Source: a virus
Reading direction: 5' to 3' (one strand)
IMG/VR virus record: IMGVR_UViG_3300035184_000862
Coordinates: 1-22,152 of that record
Length of the DNA: 22,152 bases
Position numbers and translations under genes: made by a program. Below, piece after piece: positions 1-10,900 of this stretch. Numbering within the stretch: the stretch's first letter is position 1; the number at the start of each line of letters is the position of its first letter. The notes under the pieces were generated by a model. That model saw only the letters and a program-made list of their open reading frames with translations, searched no databases and was not told the origin of the DNA.

Positions 1-1001
1 CTGCAATAGGCCTTAATGATGGCGGCAGTGCTGATCCTGCATCAAATGAAGGTGATGTTCCGATAGTAGCATTAGAAGCAGTAGTTTCTAATCCAGCAAC
101 TGATCCTGAACCAGCAACGCCAGTAGTTCCTTTAGAGCTAGTTACACTTCCTTACATTTTACCCGGCGCACAAACTGCTGTAGAATTTGAAAGTATATTA
201 ACAAGAGCACCGCAACACGAACCGTGGCCACATCATGAAAATGCAAATCCGTACGCATTTAAGCCAGAAGAAACTGATAGAGAAATGCCAGGACATCTTC
301 CTTTAAATGACCGGGTACTTACTGTTGATACATTTAGAAAAAATATGGACGGCGTTGCAACTAGTAACTATGTAACTAGTAACGCATATAGTCAAGGGTC
401 ATTTACTGGCTCAACAGGCGACGGTTATATTGTTCAAGATACAGCACGTGGTTCGACTACAACTACTGCACCAGTGTATAATTCAAATGGCACCGACGGT
501 CCGCTAAAAGAAATTAGAACTAGTATAAATGGAATAACTGCTCAAGTAGCTGAAGTATTTGCAGAAGATTATCAAGGATTTATTGATGAGTTAGAAGCAG
601 CTGGATACGAAATTAAAAAACTAGGCGGATATAGTAAGCGTAGAACAGTGTCAGGTACACGTTGGTCAGTACATGCCTCTGGCGGAGCAATTGATATCAA
701 CTGGCCTGCTCAAGTTATGGGCGGCCGTCCAAATGGATTCTTCAAACCGCGACCTGCTAATGCCCCAATTACAGATATGCCAGTAGATATTGTAAGAGCA
801 TTATGTAGCAAATACGGCTTAGGCTGGGGCGGCGACTGGCGCTCACTTGATGATGCAATGCACTTTAGTAAAGCTAAAAACGAAGGCGGAGCAGTTGATG
901 GTCTGCGTGATGGAAAAATACCAATGCCAGTAGCAACTATTCAACCGCATCAAGGTCAATCTCAAGACGTAGATGCCGGCGGATATGGCAATCAAGAGTA
1001 A
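1..1001 (+). CDS. 5: Baseplate hub/tail spike (gp5-like) with C-terminal M15-type peptidase, 5' partial
   Basis: The frame is open from base 3 and has no stop before TAA at 999-1001, so the gene starts upstream of the window. The ATG at 285 is internal. The first ~95 visible residues are Pro/Ala-rich, followed by RAPQHEPWPHHENANP (about 210-260), a signature I associate with gp5-like hub proteins of marine T4-like phages. The C-terminal domain has the metal-binding pattern of M15 (VanY/L-Ala-D-Glu endolysin-like) peptidases: SVHASGGAIDI, with His at 672-674 and Asp at 693-695, and DDAMHF, with His at 861-863. Inferred role: the tail tip that cuts cell-wall peptide cross-links during injection. 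T4 gp5 instead carries a glycosidase lysozyme and a VxGxxxxx beta-helix, neither of which is seen here. The 17-base gap to the gp25 gene indicates co-transcription. The peptidase domain is well supported; the gp5 assignment rests on context plus the linker motif. Confidence 0.82.
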   Translation, partial: AIGLNDGGSADPASNEGDVPIVALEAVVSNPATDPEPATPVVPLELVTLPYILPGAQTAVEFESILTRAPQHEPWPHHENANPYAFKPEETDREMPGHLPLNDRVLTVDTFRKNMDGVATSNYVTSNAYSQGSFTGSTGDGYIVQDTARGSTTTTAPVYNSNGTDGPLKEIRTSINGITAQVAEVFAEDYQGFIDELEAAGYEIKKLGGYSKRRTVSGTRWSVHASGGAIDINWPAQVMGGRPNGFFKPRPANAPITDMPVDIVRALCSKYGLGWGGDWRSLDDAMHFSKAKNEGGAVDGLRDGKIPMPVATIQPHQGQSQDVDAGGYGNQE

Positions 1002-1018
1002 ACTAAGGTAAATATAGT

Positions 1019-1456
1019 ATGAGCACTTTAGAAAAGAATCTATATAAAAGAGTTACAGTATCCAGCGGCCCACAACAGGCTACTAATGGAAGATCCTACA
1101 GAGGATTTTCTACAGTAAACCAAAATACCGAAGGGTTTGCTCTCTACGACTTTGAACTAATTAAACAAGATATTATTAATCATTTTCATATCCGTCAAGG
1201 AGAAAAATTATCAGATCCTACTTTTGGAACTATTATATGGGACTTACTATTTGAACCCTTTACTGATAACATTAAAGATGCAATTATTAAAAATGTTACA
1301 GATATTGTAAACTTTGATCCTAGAGTAAGTGTTGAATCAATTTTAGTTGACACATATGAGTCTGGAATCACAATAGACTGTACAATTTCCTACCTTCCTT
1401 ATAACATATCTGAGCAACTTTTGTTCCGTTTTGACCAGGCTTCTGGCATTAGTTAA
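1019..1456 (+). CDS. 25: Baseplate wedge / sheath initiator gp25
   Basis: This 145-residue protein (T4 gp25 has 132) belongs to the GPW/gp25 family. After ~40 variable N-terminal residues comes the family core: DFELIKQDIINHFHIRQGEK (about 44-63), then FGTIIWDLLFEPFTDNIKDA, with the family's WDLLFEP-type segment at residues 74-80, and a C-terminal beta part containing FDPRVSVESI. In T4, gp25 sits in the baseplate wedge with gp6 and gp53, and its fold resembles the sheath handshake domain from which sheath assembly starts. The ATG at 1019 has an AAGG Shine-Dalgarno (1005-1008) about 10 bases upstream. It lies between the spike/lysozyme gene and gp6, an order like P2 V-W-J rather than T4, where gene 25 is elsewhere. 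Family assignment is firm. Confidence 0.94.
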   Translation: MSTLEKNLYKRVTVSSGPQQATNGRSYRGFSTVNQNTEGFALYDFELIKQDIINHFHIRQGEKLSDPTFGTIIWDLLFEPFTDNIKDAIIKNVTDIVNFDPRVSVESILVDTYESGITIDCTISYLPYNISEQLLFRFDQASGIS

Positions 1457-1473
1457 TTAAGTTAGCACTTAAT
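1457..1473 (+). other. Short AT-rich hairpin after the gp25 stop codon
   Basis: TTAAGT (1457-1462) and ACTTAA (1467-1472) form a perfect 6-bp inverted repeat around a TAGC loop. One more A-T pair is possible using the last base of the stop codon (1456) with 1473. The hairpin lies directly after the gp25 TAA and 8 bases before the late promoter octamer. It is not followed by a T-run, so it is not a classical intrinsic terminator. It could be an RNA-processing or stabilising element, or chance in AT-rich DNA. Confidence 0.3.
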
Positions 1474-1480
1474 CAAAACG

Positions 1481-1488
1481 GATAAATA
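1481..1488 (+). promoter_or_regulatory. T4-like late promoter octamer (GATAAATA) before gp6
   Basis: GATAAATA matches the late promoter octamer of T4 (TATAAATA) and the relaxed NATAAATA form described for cyanophages. That octamer is read by a gp55-type late sigma factor with the sliding clamp. It lies in the longest intergenic gap (1457-1512) and ends 24 bases before the gp6 ATG, leaving room for a short leader with the ribosome binding site. A second near match, TATAAATG at 1494-1501, fails at the last base. Confidence 0.62.
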
Positions 1489-1500
1489 TATTATATAAAT

Positions 1501-1508
1501 GAGGAAAC
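1501..1508 (+). promoter_or_regulatory. Ribosome binding site GAGGAAAC for gp6
   Basis: GAGGA (1501-1505) lies 7 bases before the ATG at 1513 and fixes that start. The same GGAAAC context appears as TAGGAAAC before the GTG at 20362. Both late promoter octamers are thus followed by a nearly identical leader element. Confidence 0.7.
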
Positions 1509-1512
1509 GTAC

Positions 1513-4500
1513 ATGTCATCCACGGACCGGCAATCAAGACTTTTAGCAACTGAAGATTGGAAAACAATATACCAATCTTTCCGTAATGCAGACTTCCAAA
1601 GCTACGACTTTGACAATCTTCGTCGTACAATGATTAATTATTTGCGCCAAAATTACCCAGAAGATTTTAACGATTATATTGAATCTACTGAATACCTAGC
1701 ACTGATTGATCTTATTGCATTCCTCGGCCAAAACTTGTCATTCCGTATTGATTTAAATGCTCGCGAAAACTTCCTCGAAACAGCAGAGCGTAGAGAATCA
1801 ATATTACGCTTGGCAAGATTGTTGTCGTACAATGTTACTAGAAATCAAGCAGCAAACGGCTTATTAAAAATAGATACTATTAAAACTACAGAATCTGTTA
1901 TTGATAGTACTGGCTTAAATTTAGCCGGTATTACCGTGCGCTGGAATGACAGATCTAATACAAATTACTTTGAACAATTTATTAAAACAATAAATGCTGC
2001 ACTTCCGGTAAACGGTGCATTTGGTCGCCCAGTTACATCAGAAACAATATCAGGTGTATCGACAGATGTTTATAGATTCAATGCAGTAAACACAGATGTT
2101 CCGATATTTCCGTTTACTAAAAATGTAGAAGGCGTAAGTACTCGATTTGAAATTGTAAGTTCTAATATTGAAAACGGAAGTATTGTAGAAGAGCCTCCGT
2201 TGCCTGGAAATAATCCTGCATTTTTATACAGAGATAGCGGCCAAGGCGCCGGTAGTACAAACACTGGGTTCTTTATGAATTTCCGCCAAGGAAGACTAGA
2301 CACTGGAAACTTTGGCGTAGACAATCCAACTCCGAATCAAACAATCGCAATTGATAGTGTTAATATTAATAATTCAGACGTATGGTTATACAGCACAGAT
2401 AGTAATGGCTTTGAAAGCTCACTTTGGAACAAGCTTGATGCAGTAGAAGGCAACAATATTATTTACAATAGTCTTTTTAAAGGTGTAAGAAATGTATACG
2501 CTGTTACTTCACGCATTGAAGACAGAATTAATCTTGTGTTTAGTGATGGAGTATTTGGTAATTTACCAACTGGAAACTTTAAAGTATATTACAGAACTAG
2601 TGATAACAGAAATATTGTAATAAATCCTAGTGCATTAAATAATATTAATATTGAAATTCCTTATCTAAGCAGAAACAATACTAGGGAAACATTAACACTT
2701 GGGTTAAGTCTAAAGTATACTGTCAATAACGGTAGCACTTCAGAATCTGATCAAGATATTAAAACAAATGCACCTGCAACTTATTATACACAAAACAGAT
2801 TAATTACAGCTGAAGATTATAACATTGGTCCTTTAGGGATTAGCCAAGACATTATTAAAACTAAATCAGTAAATAGAATTGCAAGTGGCATAAGCCGGTA
2901 TTATGATTTAAAAGACCCTAGTGGAAAGTATTCTAATACTAGCTTATTTGCAGATGACGGCATTTTGTTTAAAGAAGAATTTTCAAATAAAACAAGTTTT
3001 AGTTTTTCAACACAAAGTGATATCGAAGGTACAATATATAATACTGTTGAGCCATTACTTGCTACTACTAGTACTATGAATTTTTACTTAGAAAAGTATA
3101 ATAGGATATTAGTATCTGATCTTAATATTAACTGGCAGTTAATTAAAACTGCAACTAATAGAAGTTCTGGATATTTCATAGACACTGATAGTGTTAAAAT
3201 TAAAATAGGCACGTATACTGCATCTACATTAAGAATGTTAGAACCTGGAGCAATGTGTAAATTTACTGCTCCGCTAAACGGCGCAGGCGTACAGCAGTAT
3301 TTTAAAGAAGACGGCACTTATACAACTGATGCATCTTTGTTAGGCATTAGCACATATAAATGGACAAAGATAGTAAGTGTGTACAGTGACGGAACGCAGT
3401 TACAAACAACCGGTGATGGCCCAATTGTTTTTAACGACTATATTCCACTTAATGCAAAGATAACAGAAGTTATACCAAAGTTATCAAGAGTTTTAATTGA
3501 CGACACTAAAGCACAAATTATTGATCGAGTATTTGCTTATAGAGATTTTGCATTAAGATACGATCAAACTACTCGTCAGTGGAAACTAATTACAGCAGAA
3601 AATATTAATACTGTTAATGATTTTAGTACGGGTAAAACTGGCGATGTATCTGGACAAAACTTAGACTCAAGTTGGTTGTTGTATTTTAAGACAGACGGCG
3701 AAACTTATACAATTACATACCGTGCATTACGATATGTATTCGAAAGTGCAGGCGAAGTAAGATTCTTCTTTGATAGTGCAGATAAAATATATGATCCTAA
3801 AACAGGACAGCTCAATAAAGACAAAATACAAATATTAAACATTAATAGAAAACCTGATAGCTTAAATCCGTTGACTAAAGATTATACTTGGTCAATATCA
3901 GATGCGTATAGAGACGCCGACGGGTATGTTGACAGTAAGAAAATACAAGTTCAATTCTTTGATAGAGATAATGACGGTGTTTTAGATGATCCAGAATTGT
4001 TTAATGAACTTGTTGCTCCAACTGTTAATCCAATGACAAAGTATGTATTCCAACAACGGTATATTACTAGCGACGGTGTTGAAGATTATAAGTATTTTGA
4101 TAATTCTAACAGTACCATAATTATAAAAGCCAACGAAGATGCTATAGGAGCATATAGCAGTTATGAAAATGACGGCCAAGTATTTTACTTAGTAACCGAA
4201 GGCGTTTTTAAAACAATAGATAAGGTTGCTAACACTAGTGCTATTACAAGCAATTATAAAGCAAACATTGGCCGCGCAGGTATTAAATTCCACTACATTC
4301 ATGTTGCTGATAGTAACTATAGAATTGACCCAGGCTCGTCAAATATTATAGATTCTTACTTATTAATTAAGAATTATGATACAGAATTTAGAAAGTATTT
4401 AAACGGTGCTAGTGCTACTAAACCATTACCTCCTAGTTCAGATGAGTTATTCCGTAACTATGGTGCAGACATTGCAAAGATTAAATCAATAAGCGACGAA

Positions 4501-4962
4501 GTAGTATATCATCCGGTTAAGTACAAGATGGTATTTGGAAGTAAAGCAAGCGAAGATCTACAAGTAACATTTAAAATAGTTAAAAATTCAGGATTAACTA
4601 TTAATAATAATGAACTTAAAGCAAATGTTATTGACTCGATTAATAAATTCTTTAGTATAGAATATTGGAATTTTGGAGATACATTTTATTTCCAAGAGCT
4701 TAGTGCATATGTTATGAATAACTTATCACCAGAATTAGTTAGTATTGTAATTGTTCCAAAACAAGCTAGTCAAACTTTCGGAAGTCTGTTTGAAATAAAA
4801 TCTGAATCAGACGAAATTTTTATTAATGCTGCGCAAGTTAGTGATGTTGAAATCATTGACGAAATTACAGCAAGTAACTTACAAGCCTCGGGCAATGTAA
4901 TTACAAGTGTATTGAATACTAGCACCACAGGCATACAAAGTGCTGCTAACGGAGGTTACTAA
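1513..4962 (+). CDS. 6: Baseplate wedge protein gp6 (baseplate J-like), enlarged
   Basis: This 1149-residue protein is much longer than T4 gp6 (660). The N-terminus is typical: DFDNLRRTMINYLRQNYPED (about 32-51), then STEYLALIDLIAFLGQNLSF and NARENFLETAERRESILRLA, corresponding to the T4 gp6 segment that defines the wedge core. The middle holds FSDGVFGNLPTGN (about 344) and the ITAEDYN segment (431-437), the counterpart of T4 'VTATDYD'. The C-terminal baseplate-J-like domain starts near YHPVKYKMVFGSK (about 999). Between about 440 and 995 lies an insertion relative to T4, including an EF-hand-like acidic loop (residues 817-826). In T4, gp6 dimers form the inner ring of the baseplate and join the wedges. 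The last codons carry the ribosome binding site of the next gene, so the two are probably translationally linked. The gene is preceded by its own late promoter. Confidence 0.93.
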   Translation: MSSTDRQSRLLATEDWKTIYQSFRNADFQSYDFDNLRRTMINYLRQNYPEDFNDYIESTEYLALIDLIAFLGQNLSFRIDLNARENFLETAERRESILRLARLLSYNVTRNQAANGLLKIDTIKTTESVIDSTGLNLAGITVRWNDRSNTNYFEQFIKTINAALPVNGAFGRPVTSETISGVSTDVYRFNAVNTDVPIFPFTKNVEGVSTRFEIVSSNIENGSIVEEPPLPGNNPAFLYRDSGQGAGSTNTGFFMNFRQGRLDTGNFGVDNPTPNQTIAIDSVNINNSDVWLYSTDSNGFESSLWNKLDAVEGNNIIYNSLFKGVRNVYAVTSRIEDRINLVFSDGVFGNLPTGNFKVYYRTSDNRNIVINPSALNNINIEIPYLSRNNTRETLTLGLSLKYTVNNGSTSESDQDIKTNAPATYYTQNRLITAEDYNIGPLGISQDIIKTKSVNRIASGISRYYDLKDPSGKYSNTSLFADDGILFKEEFSNKTSFSFSTQSDIEGTIYNTVEPLLATTSTMNFYLEKYNRILVSDLNINWQLIKTATNRSSGYFIDTDSVKIKIGTYTASTLRMLEPGAMCKFTAPLNGAGVQQYFKEDGTYTTDASLLGISTYKWTKIVSVYSDGTQLQTTGDGPIVFNDYIPLNAKITEVIPKLSRVLIDDTKAQIIDRVFAYRDFALRYDQTTRQWKLITAENINTVNDFSTGKTGDVSGQNLDSSWLLYFKTDGETYTITYRALRYVFESAGEVRFFFDSADKIYDPKTGQLNKDKIQILNINRKPDSLNPLTKDYTWSISDAYRDADGYVDSKKIQVQFFDRDNDGVLDDPELFNELVAPTVNPMTKYVFQQRYITSDGVEDYKYFDNSNSTIIIKANEDAIGAYSSYENDGQVFYLVTEGVFKTIDKVANTSAITSNYKANIGRAGIKFHYIHVADSNYRIDPGSSNIIDSYLLIKNYDTEFRKYLNGASATKPLPPSSDELFRNYGADIAKIKSISDEVVYHPVKYKMVFGSKASEDLQVTFKIVKNSGLTINNNELKANVIDSINKFFSIEYWNFGDTFYFQELSAYVMNNLSPELVSIVIVPKQASQTFGSLFEIKSESDEIFINAAQVSDVEIIDEITASNLQASGNVITSVLNTSTTGIQSAANGGY
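3961..3999 (+). other. EF-hand-like Ca-binding loop encoded within gp6
   Basis: Codons 817-829 encode DRDNDGVLDDPEL, an acidic D-x-D-x-D-G loop like the EF-hand/thrombospondin-3 type of calcium site. A related acidic stretch, DAYRDADGYVDS, lies just before it. It falls in the part of gp6 that T4 lacks. Calcium binding is inferred from the motif only. Confidence 0.5.
4951..4955 (+). promoter_or_regulatory. Shine-Dalgarno GGAGG inside the end of gp6
   Basis: GGAGG is encoded by the final Gly-Gly codons of gp6, 12 bases before the ATG at 4968. Only 5 bases separate the gp6 stop from the next start. Ribosomes finishing gp6 would uncover or re-use this site, consistent with translational coupling. 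No promoter motif is seen here, so the giant gene depends on transcription from upstream. Confidence 0.65.
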
Positions 4963-4967
4963 ACACC

Positions 4968-7900
4968 ATGGCTACAAACAATCAAAACGAATCAGCTCTT
5001 CCAACTCCAAATGATGATAGAAGATCTGCATCTGATTTATTGCCACGCTTCTTTAGAACAGAAGCTAATAAAAAGTTTTTACAATCAACCCTTGATCAGT
5101 TAATTCAACCAGGCGTTGCTGAAAAAATTAATAGTTACTATGGAAGAAAAACAGCAAAGGCATTTAAATCAATCGACAACTATGTCGGCGATGTATCTGC
5201 TGACAGAGAAAACTACCAGTTAGAGCCTGCCACTGTAATTAAAGATGATTTAGATAATGTAACTTTTTATAAAGATTACAATGATTATATAAACCAACTG
5301 TCCAATTTTGGAGCTAATACCGATAACCATAGTGTACTAAACAGCCAAGATAGTTATCCTTGGTCTCCTCACATTAACTGGGACAAGTTTGTTAACTTCC
5401 GTGAATATTACTGGGCACCACAAGGTCCTCTTCCAGTTCCGGTAACCGGTCAATCTAGAGATGTTGTTAGTACGTATACTGTTTCATTAGTTGATAATGA
5501 CGGCGATATTTCTTACTTATTTTCTCCAGACGGTAAAACACCTAATCCTAGTTTAAAATTATACAGAGGACAGAAATATCGTTTTGAAATAGATACTCCT
5601 GGACATCCAATGGCATTTTCTATCTCAAGATCATTTACTCCTGGAAACACTATTATTGTTTCAGGCAGAGAAGGAATTAAATCACCTGGACTATTTGATG
5701 CAACATTATACGGCACCGAATTTGATGCTGGAGAATATATTGTACTACCAAACTCTGGTTCAGTAACCTTTGATACTTCTGATAATGTTTCTACAATATA
5801 CCCTGATGGTATTCGTAAATTAGGTGAGGCTGGCGAAGAAGTTGCAAATGTTTATATTGACAAAGGTGTAGTAGAATTTACTATTCCTGATAATGCGCCT
5901 GATAACTTATTTTATATTAGTAAACACAATGTTGATGTTAGTGGCAAAGTTAGAATATACGATATTGAAGAAAATTCATTGTTAAATATTAATAATGACA
6001 TTATAGGAAAGAAAACATATTTAAGTGCAAATGGTATTGAATTATCAAACGGAATGAAATTATTCTTCCGCGGAGATACAATACCAGTTAACTACCAAAC
6101 TGGATTATACTATGTTGAAGGCGTCGGCTCTGAAATTAAATTAATTAAAGAAGACGATTTAATTATTACAGCAGCTTACACTGAAGATAATTTTATTCCT
6201 TATGATTCGGATGAGTTCGATAGACTGCCATTTTCAAATGCAAGTGCATATGCTGCAACAAAGGATTATGTAATTGTTAACCGAGCAAGTAATGATAAAA
6301 ATGCTTGGGCTAGGTATAATAAATGGTTTCATAAAGATGTACTAGCACACAGTTTTACATTTAATAATGTACCTGTTAACATTGACGAAACATTCCGCGC
6401 CAAGAGACCTATTATTGAATTTGATGCAGGATTAAAACTAGACAACTTTGGATCATTTGCAAAACAAGACGTTGACTTGATTGATACATTTACTGCTGAT
6501 GTGTTTAGTAATATTGAAGGTCAACTAGGATATATTGTTGATGGAATTAGTCTAGCGCCAAATATGCGTGTGTTATTTGCTAATGATAATGACACATTAG
6601 TTAATAGTAAAATTTACACTGTTAAGTTTGTTACTATTAAAAATGACACTAGGATTAGCTTAATCGAAACTATTGATACTACTCCTTTAGATTTAGAAAC
6701 AGTATTTGTAACTAAAGGAACTATTAATGCAGGTAAGACTTTCCATTATCACGGTAATGCGTGGGTACTAGCTCAGGAAAAATTAACAGTAAATCAATCA
6801 CCATTATTTGAATTGTTTGATGCAGAAGGTATAAGCTATAATGACACTACTGTTTATAGTTCAGTAGCGTATGCCGGAAATAAATTGTTTAGTTTTAAAC
6901 AAGGAACTGGCACTAATGATTCTGAATTAGGGTTTCCTTTAAGTTATAAGAACTTAGCAAACAGCGGCGATATAGTATTTGAATTTAATTTGTTAACAGA
7001 TACTTTTGCTAACGGCACAGAAACAATTAAAACAGATACTTCATTTATTAAACAATACACAACTAAAGATAACTTTGTTTATAAAAATGGGTGGTCTAGT
7101 ACTCCTGCTAAATCTATGCAAAAGGTAATACAACAGTTTGTAGTAGACGAAACTTCATTAACTGATTTTGCAATTAATGTATATGATAACTCTGCAACTT
7201 TAACAGACTTGTCTACATTTGTTTATGTAAATCGTACATTTAAAATTGTTAACACTGATTATACTATAGTTTCAGATGCAGCTAATAATGCATATGTTAG
7301 GTTTAACAATGAATTATCTATTGATGATATTGTATTAATTAAAACAACTAGTGCAACTCCTAAAAATCTAAATGGGCATTATGAAATACCTATTAACCTA
7401 GAAAGAAATCCGTTAAATGATGACGTTAGTGAATTTACACTAGGTGAAGTAATTGATCATGTTAGCACAATTATTGAAGACCTTCCTAAATTTACTGGAT
7501 TGTATCCAGGTAGCACTAACATGCGAGATTTAGGCGACATAGATACATACGGTAAGCGATTTATAAAACATAGTGGTCCTATTAATTTACCACTTTACCA
7601 TATTACGAATAAAGACTATAATATTATTTCAGCAATAGAATACAGCAGAGATGAGTATTCGAGATTCAAAAGAAACTTTGTTGAAATTGCATCTAATTTA
7701 GGTTTCGACGGCCCAGTAAAATTACATGTTGATAAAGTATTGTATGAACTAAACAAAGACAAAGTTAAAACCCAACCGTTTTACTTTTCTGACATGCTTG
7801 CATCAGGCACACCAAATAGAATTGAATACAATGTATTAGATGTACGTACTTTATATTATGCATTATCAAATAATTTTAATTTAACTACTTTATCTCCAGA

Positions 7901-10900
7901 AAGTGTATTAATATATTTAAATGGAACACAGTTAACGCATGAAGTTGATTATACATTTGATAATCAAGGATTTGTATTAATAGACAGTTATCAATCAGTC
8001 GGCGACACAATTGAAATTTATGAATACGAAACTACTGATGGTAGTTATGTTCCGTCAACTCCGACAAAACTAGGAATGTTACCTAAGTATGCACCTGAAC
8101 TAACAATTGACACAACTTATATTTCAACTACTACTGTTAATGGTGCAGGTCCATTTAAGATCTATGGAGAAGTTGATACATTCAATGCGTTAGCTAGGCG
8201 CCGCGGATGGTTTTATCCAGTGTATACAAGTAAGCATCAAGCTGAACTAGCAGACTCTAGTTCTAGCTCAACTAAGCTCCAATTTAAAGGTCTTAGTACT
8301 ATATTTTACGCTCCTACTAATGGCGGTTCTTTTGGTGAACAAGACAATTCAGAAAACCCTGAATACCCAATTGGCGTAGCAATGATACAAGGACATGACG
8401 GAAGTCTTGTTAAAGCGTTTAAAGACTATCGTGATGAATTAATATTAGATGTTGAAAATAGAATTTTTAATAATATTAAATCCACCTACGATAATACTTT
8501 ATTAAACGTTGATAAATTTGTTCCAGGCACTCACAGAAAAACAGAGTATAGTAAACTACAAGTTGACAGTACAACACTAAAAGATTTTATTCAATGGTTA
8601 AGATTTGTTGATACTGATTATACTATTAATGATTTCTACGATAGAAATAACACATTTACATTTAATTATTCAAGTATGACTAGTATTGTAAACGGTAACC
8701 AACTTCCAGGATTTTGGAGAGGAGTATATAAAGAATTACTTGATACAGATCGTCCTCACTCACACCCTTGGGAAATACTTGGATTTAGAATTAAACCAAA
8801 TTGGTGGAATGAAGTATACGGTCCAGCACCTTACACTAAAAATAATTTAAACTTATGGCAAGATCTCGAAAACGGATTTGTTAAAGAACCTAAAAAACCA
8901 TTAGTTGTACTAACTGATTATGTAAGACCTGGATTAATAAATCACATCCCAGTTGACGAGCAAGGAAATTTAATATCTCCAGTATTATCAAATTATGCAC
9001 AAAATGTATCTTTTAGATCTGCATCTAACGGATTTACTTTCGGTGACCATAGTCCTGTAGAAACCGCTTGGAGACGCAGCAGTGAACAACCTTTTGCATT
9101 GCTAAAGTCTTGGATGCTTAATAAGCCAGCACAATTTCTTAGTGTAGGATTTGATAAATCTAGAATTAAGAAAAACCTTGCAGGACAGTTTGTATATACT
9201 ACTACTAACAAGCACATAAGATTGAAAGATATTGAACTACCAAATACAACTAGTGACAACTCGAGAGTAAGTACTTCAGGAGTTGTTAATTACATTTACA
9301 ATCTTATAGCAAGTAATGTATTAACTGTTTATAGCGACTATAAAACAAACTTAGCAAGTATAAACAATCAGCTAGGAATTAAAATTGGCGGCTTTACAGA
9401 CAAAACTAAATTTAAACTTATTCTGGATAGTCGGGCGCCAATTACTACACAAGAAAATAGTATATACGTTCCGGATGAAAATTATAAAATCTTCCTAAAC
9501 ACTAGTTCTCCACTAAAGACGTTGTCATACAGCGGAATAGTTATTGAAAAATCATCGAATGGATTTAGTGTTATAGGATATGATGAAACTAATCCGTTCT
9601 TTAATTATTATAGTACTAACGCTGCATCTTCAGATCCTGTTATAAGTGTTGGCGGAGTAAGCGAATCGACAACGCAATGGCGAGCAGGAAAATCATATGT
9701 TCGTGGCCAAATACTTGAAGAAAACTTTAAGTTCTTTAGGGTTACTAAAAACTTCACTAGTGGAGACACATTTGATAAAACTAATTTAGCAGCACTTGGC
9801 GAACTTCCAATTGTTGGCGGAAAGCAAGCAACGTTTGCTAGATCTTTTGATAAAAGCGTAATTAAAAAATTACCATACGGTACAAGACTATCTTCCTCAC
9901 AAGAAATAGTAGACTTTATATTAGGTTATAATGCTTACTTGTCAGATATTGGTTTTGAATTTGAATTCTTTAATGTTGAAACCCAGTATGTTGAAAATTG
10001 GGATCATGCAGCTAGAGAGTTTCTATTCTGGACAACACAAGGATGGGCGTCAGGAACTACTATATCTTTAAGTCCTGGAGCTAAGGATCTTGTATTAAAT
10101 TCTTCATATTCAGTAGTTGATAATATATTTGATGATTTTTATAATTATGGAGTATTAAAAGAAGACGGTCAGCCATTGGACAAGCAGAATATATCTATAT
10201 ACAGAGATAAAAATACTTTCCAAATTCAATCTAAGAATACAGATAACGGATTATACAACGTAGCACTTCCGTTAGTTCAGAAAGAACATGTTATTCTTAT
10301 TGATAATACAACAGTGTTTAACGATTTAATATATCAACCATCTACTGGTTATAGACAAGAAAGAATTAAGGTACTAGGATATCGTTCGGATGACTGGAAC
10401 GGTAGTTTAGATATTCCAGGATTTGTTTACGATGATGCAAAAGTAACACAATGGGTATCGTGGAAAGATTATAACATCGGCGATCTTATAAAATACAAAC
10501 AATTCTTTTATGTCGCATTACGCCCAGTTGCTGGATCAAAAGAATTTAATAACAGTCTTTGGTATAGACTAAATGAAAAACCTGAATCAAAATTGTATAC
10601 TAACTTTGATTATAAAATTAATCAATTTGCAGATTTTTATGACCTGGATAGTGATAACTTTGACGCCGAACAACAGCGTATGGCGCAGCACTTAATTGGT
10701 TATCAGAAACGTAATTATCTATCTAATATTATTAACGATGATGTTAGTCAATATAAATTCTATCAAGGATTTATACAAGACAAAGGTACTAAGAACGCAA
10801 TTACTAAACTATTTGATCCGTTAAGTACTGCGATTAATAATAGCATTGATTTTTATGAAGACTGGGCTATACAAGTTGGTCGATACGGAGCAACTAATGA

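Noticed and set aside
285-1001. ATG at 285 as the start of the peptidase gene
   Set aside because: The same frame is open without a stop back to base 3 and encodes gp5-like sequence (RAPQHEPWPHHENANP) before the ATG. No Shine-Dalgarno precedes it.
1007-1014. GGTAAATA before gp25 as a late promoter
   Set aside because: It differs from NATAAATA at the second base and ends only 4 bases before the gp25 ATG, leaving no room for a leader and ribosome binding site.
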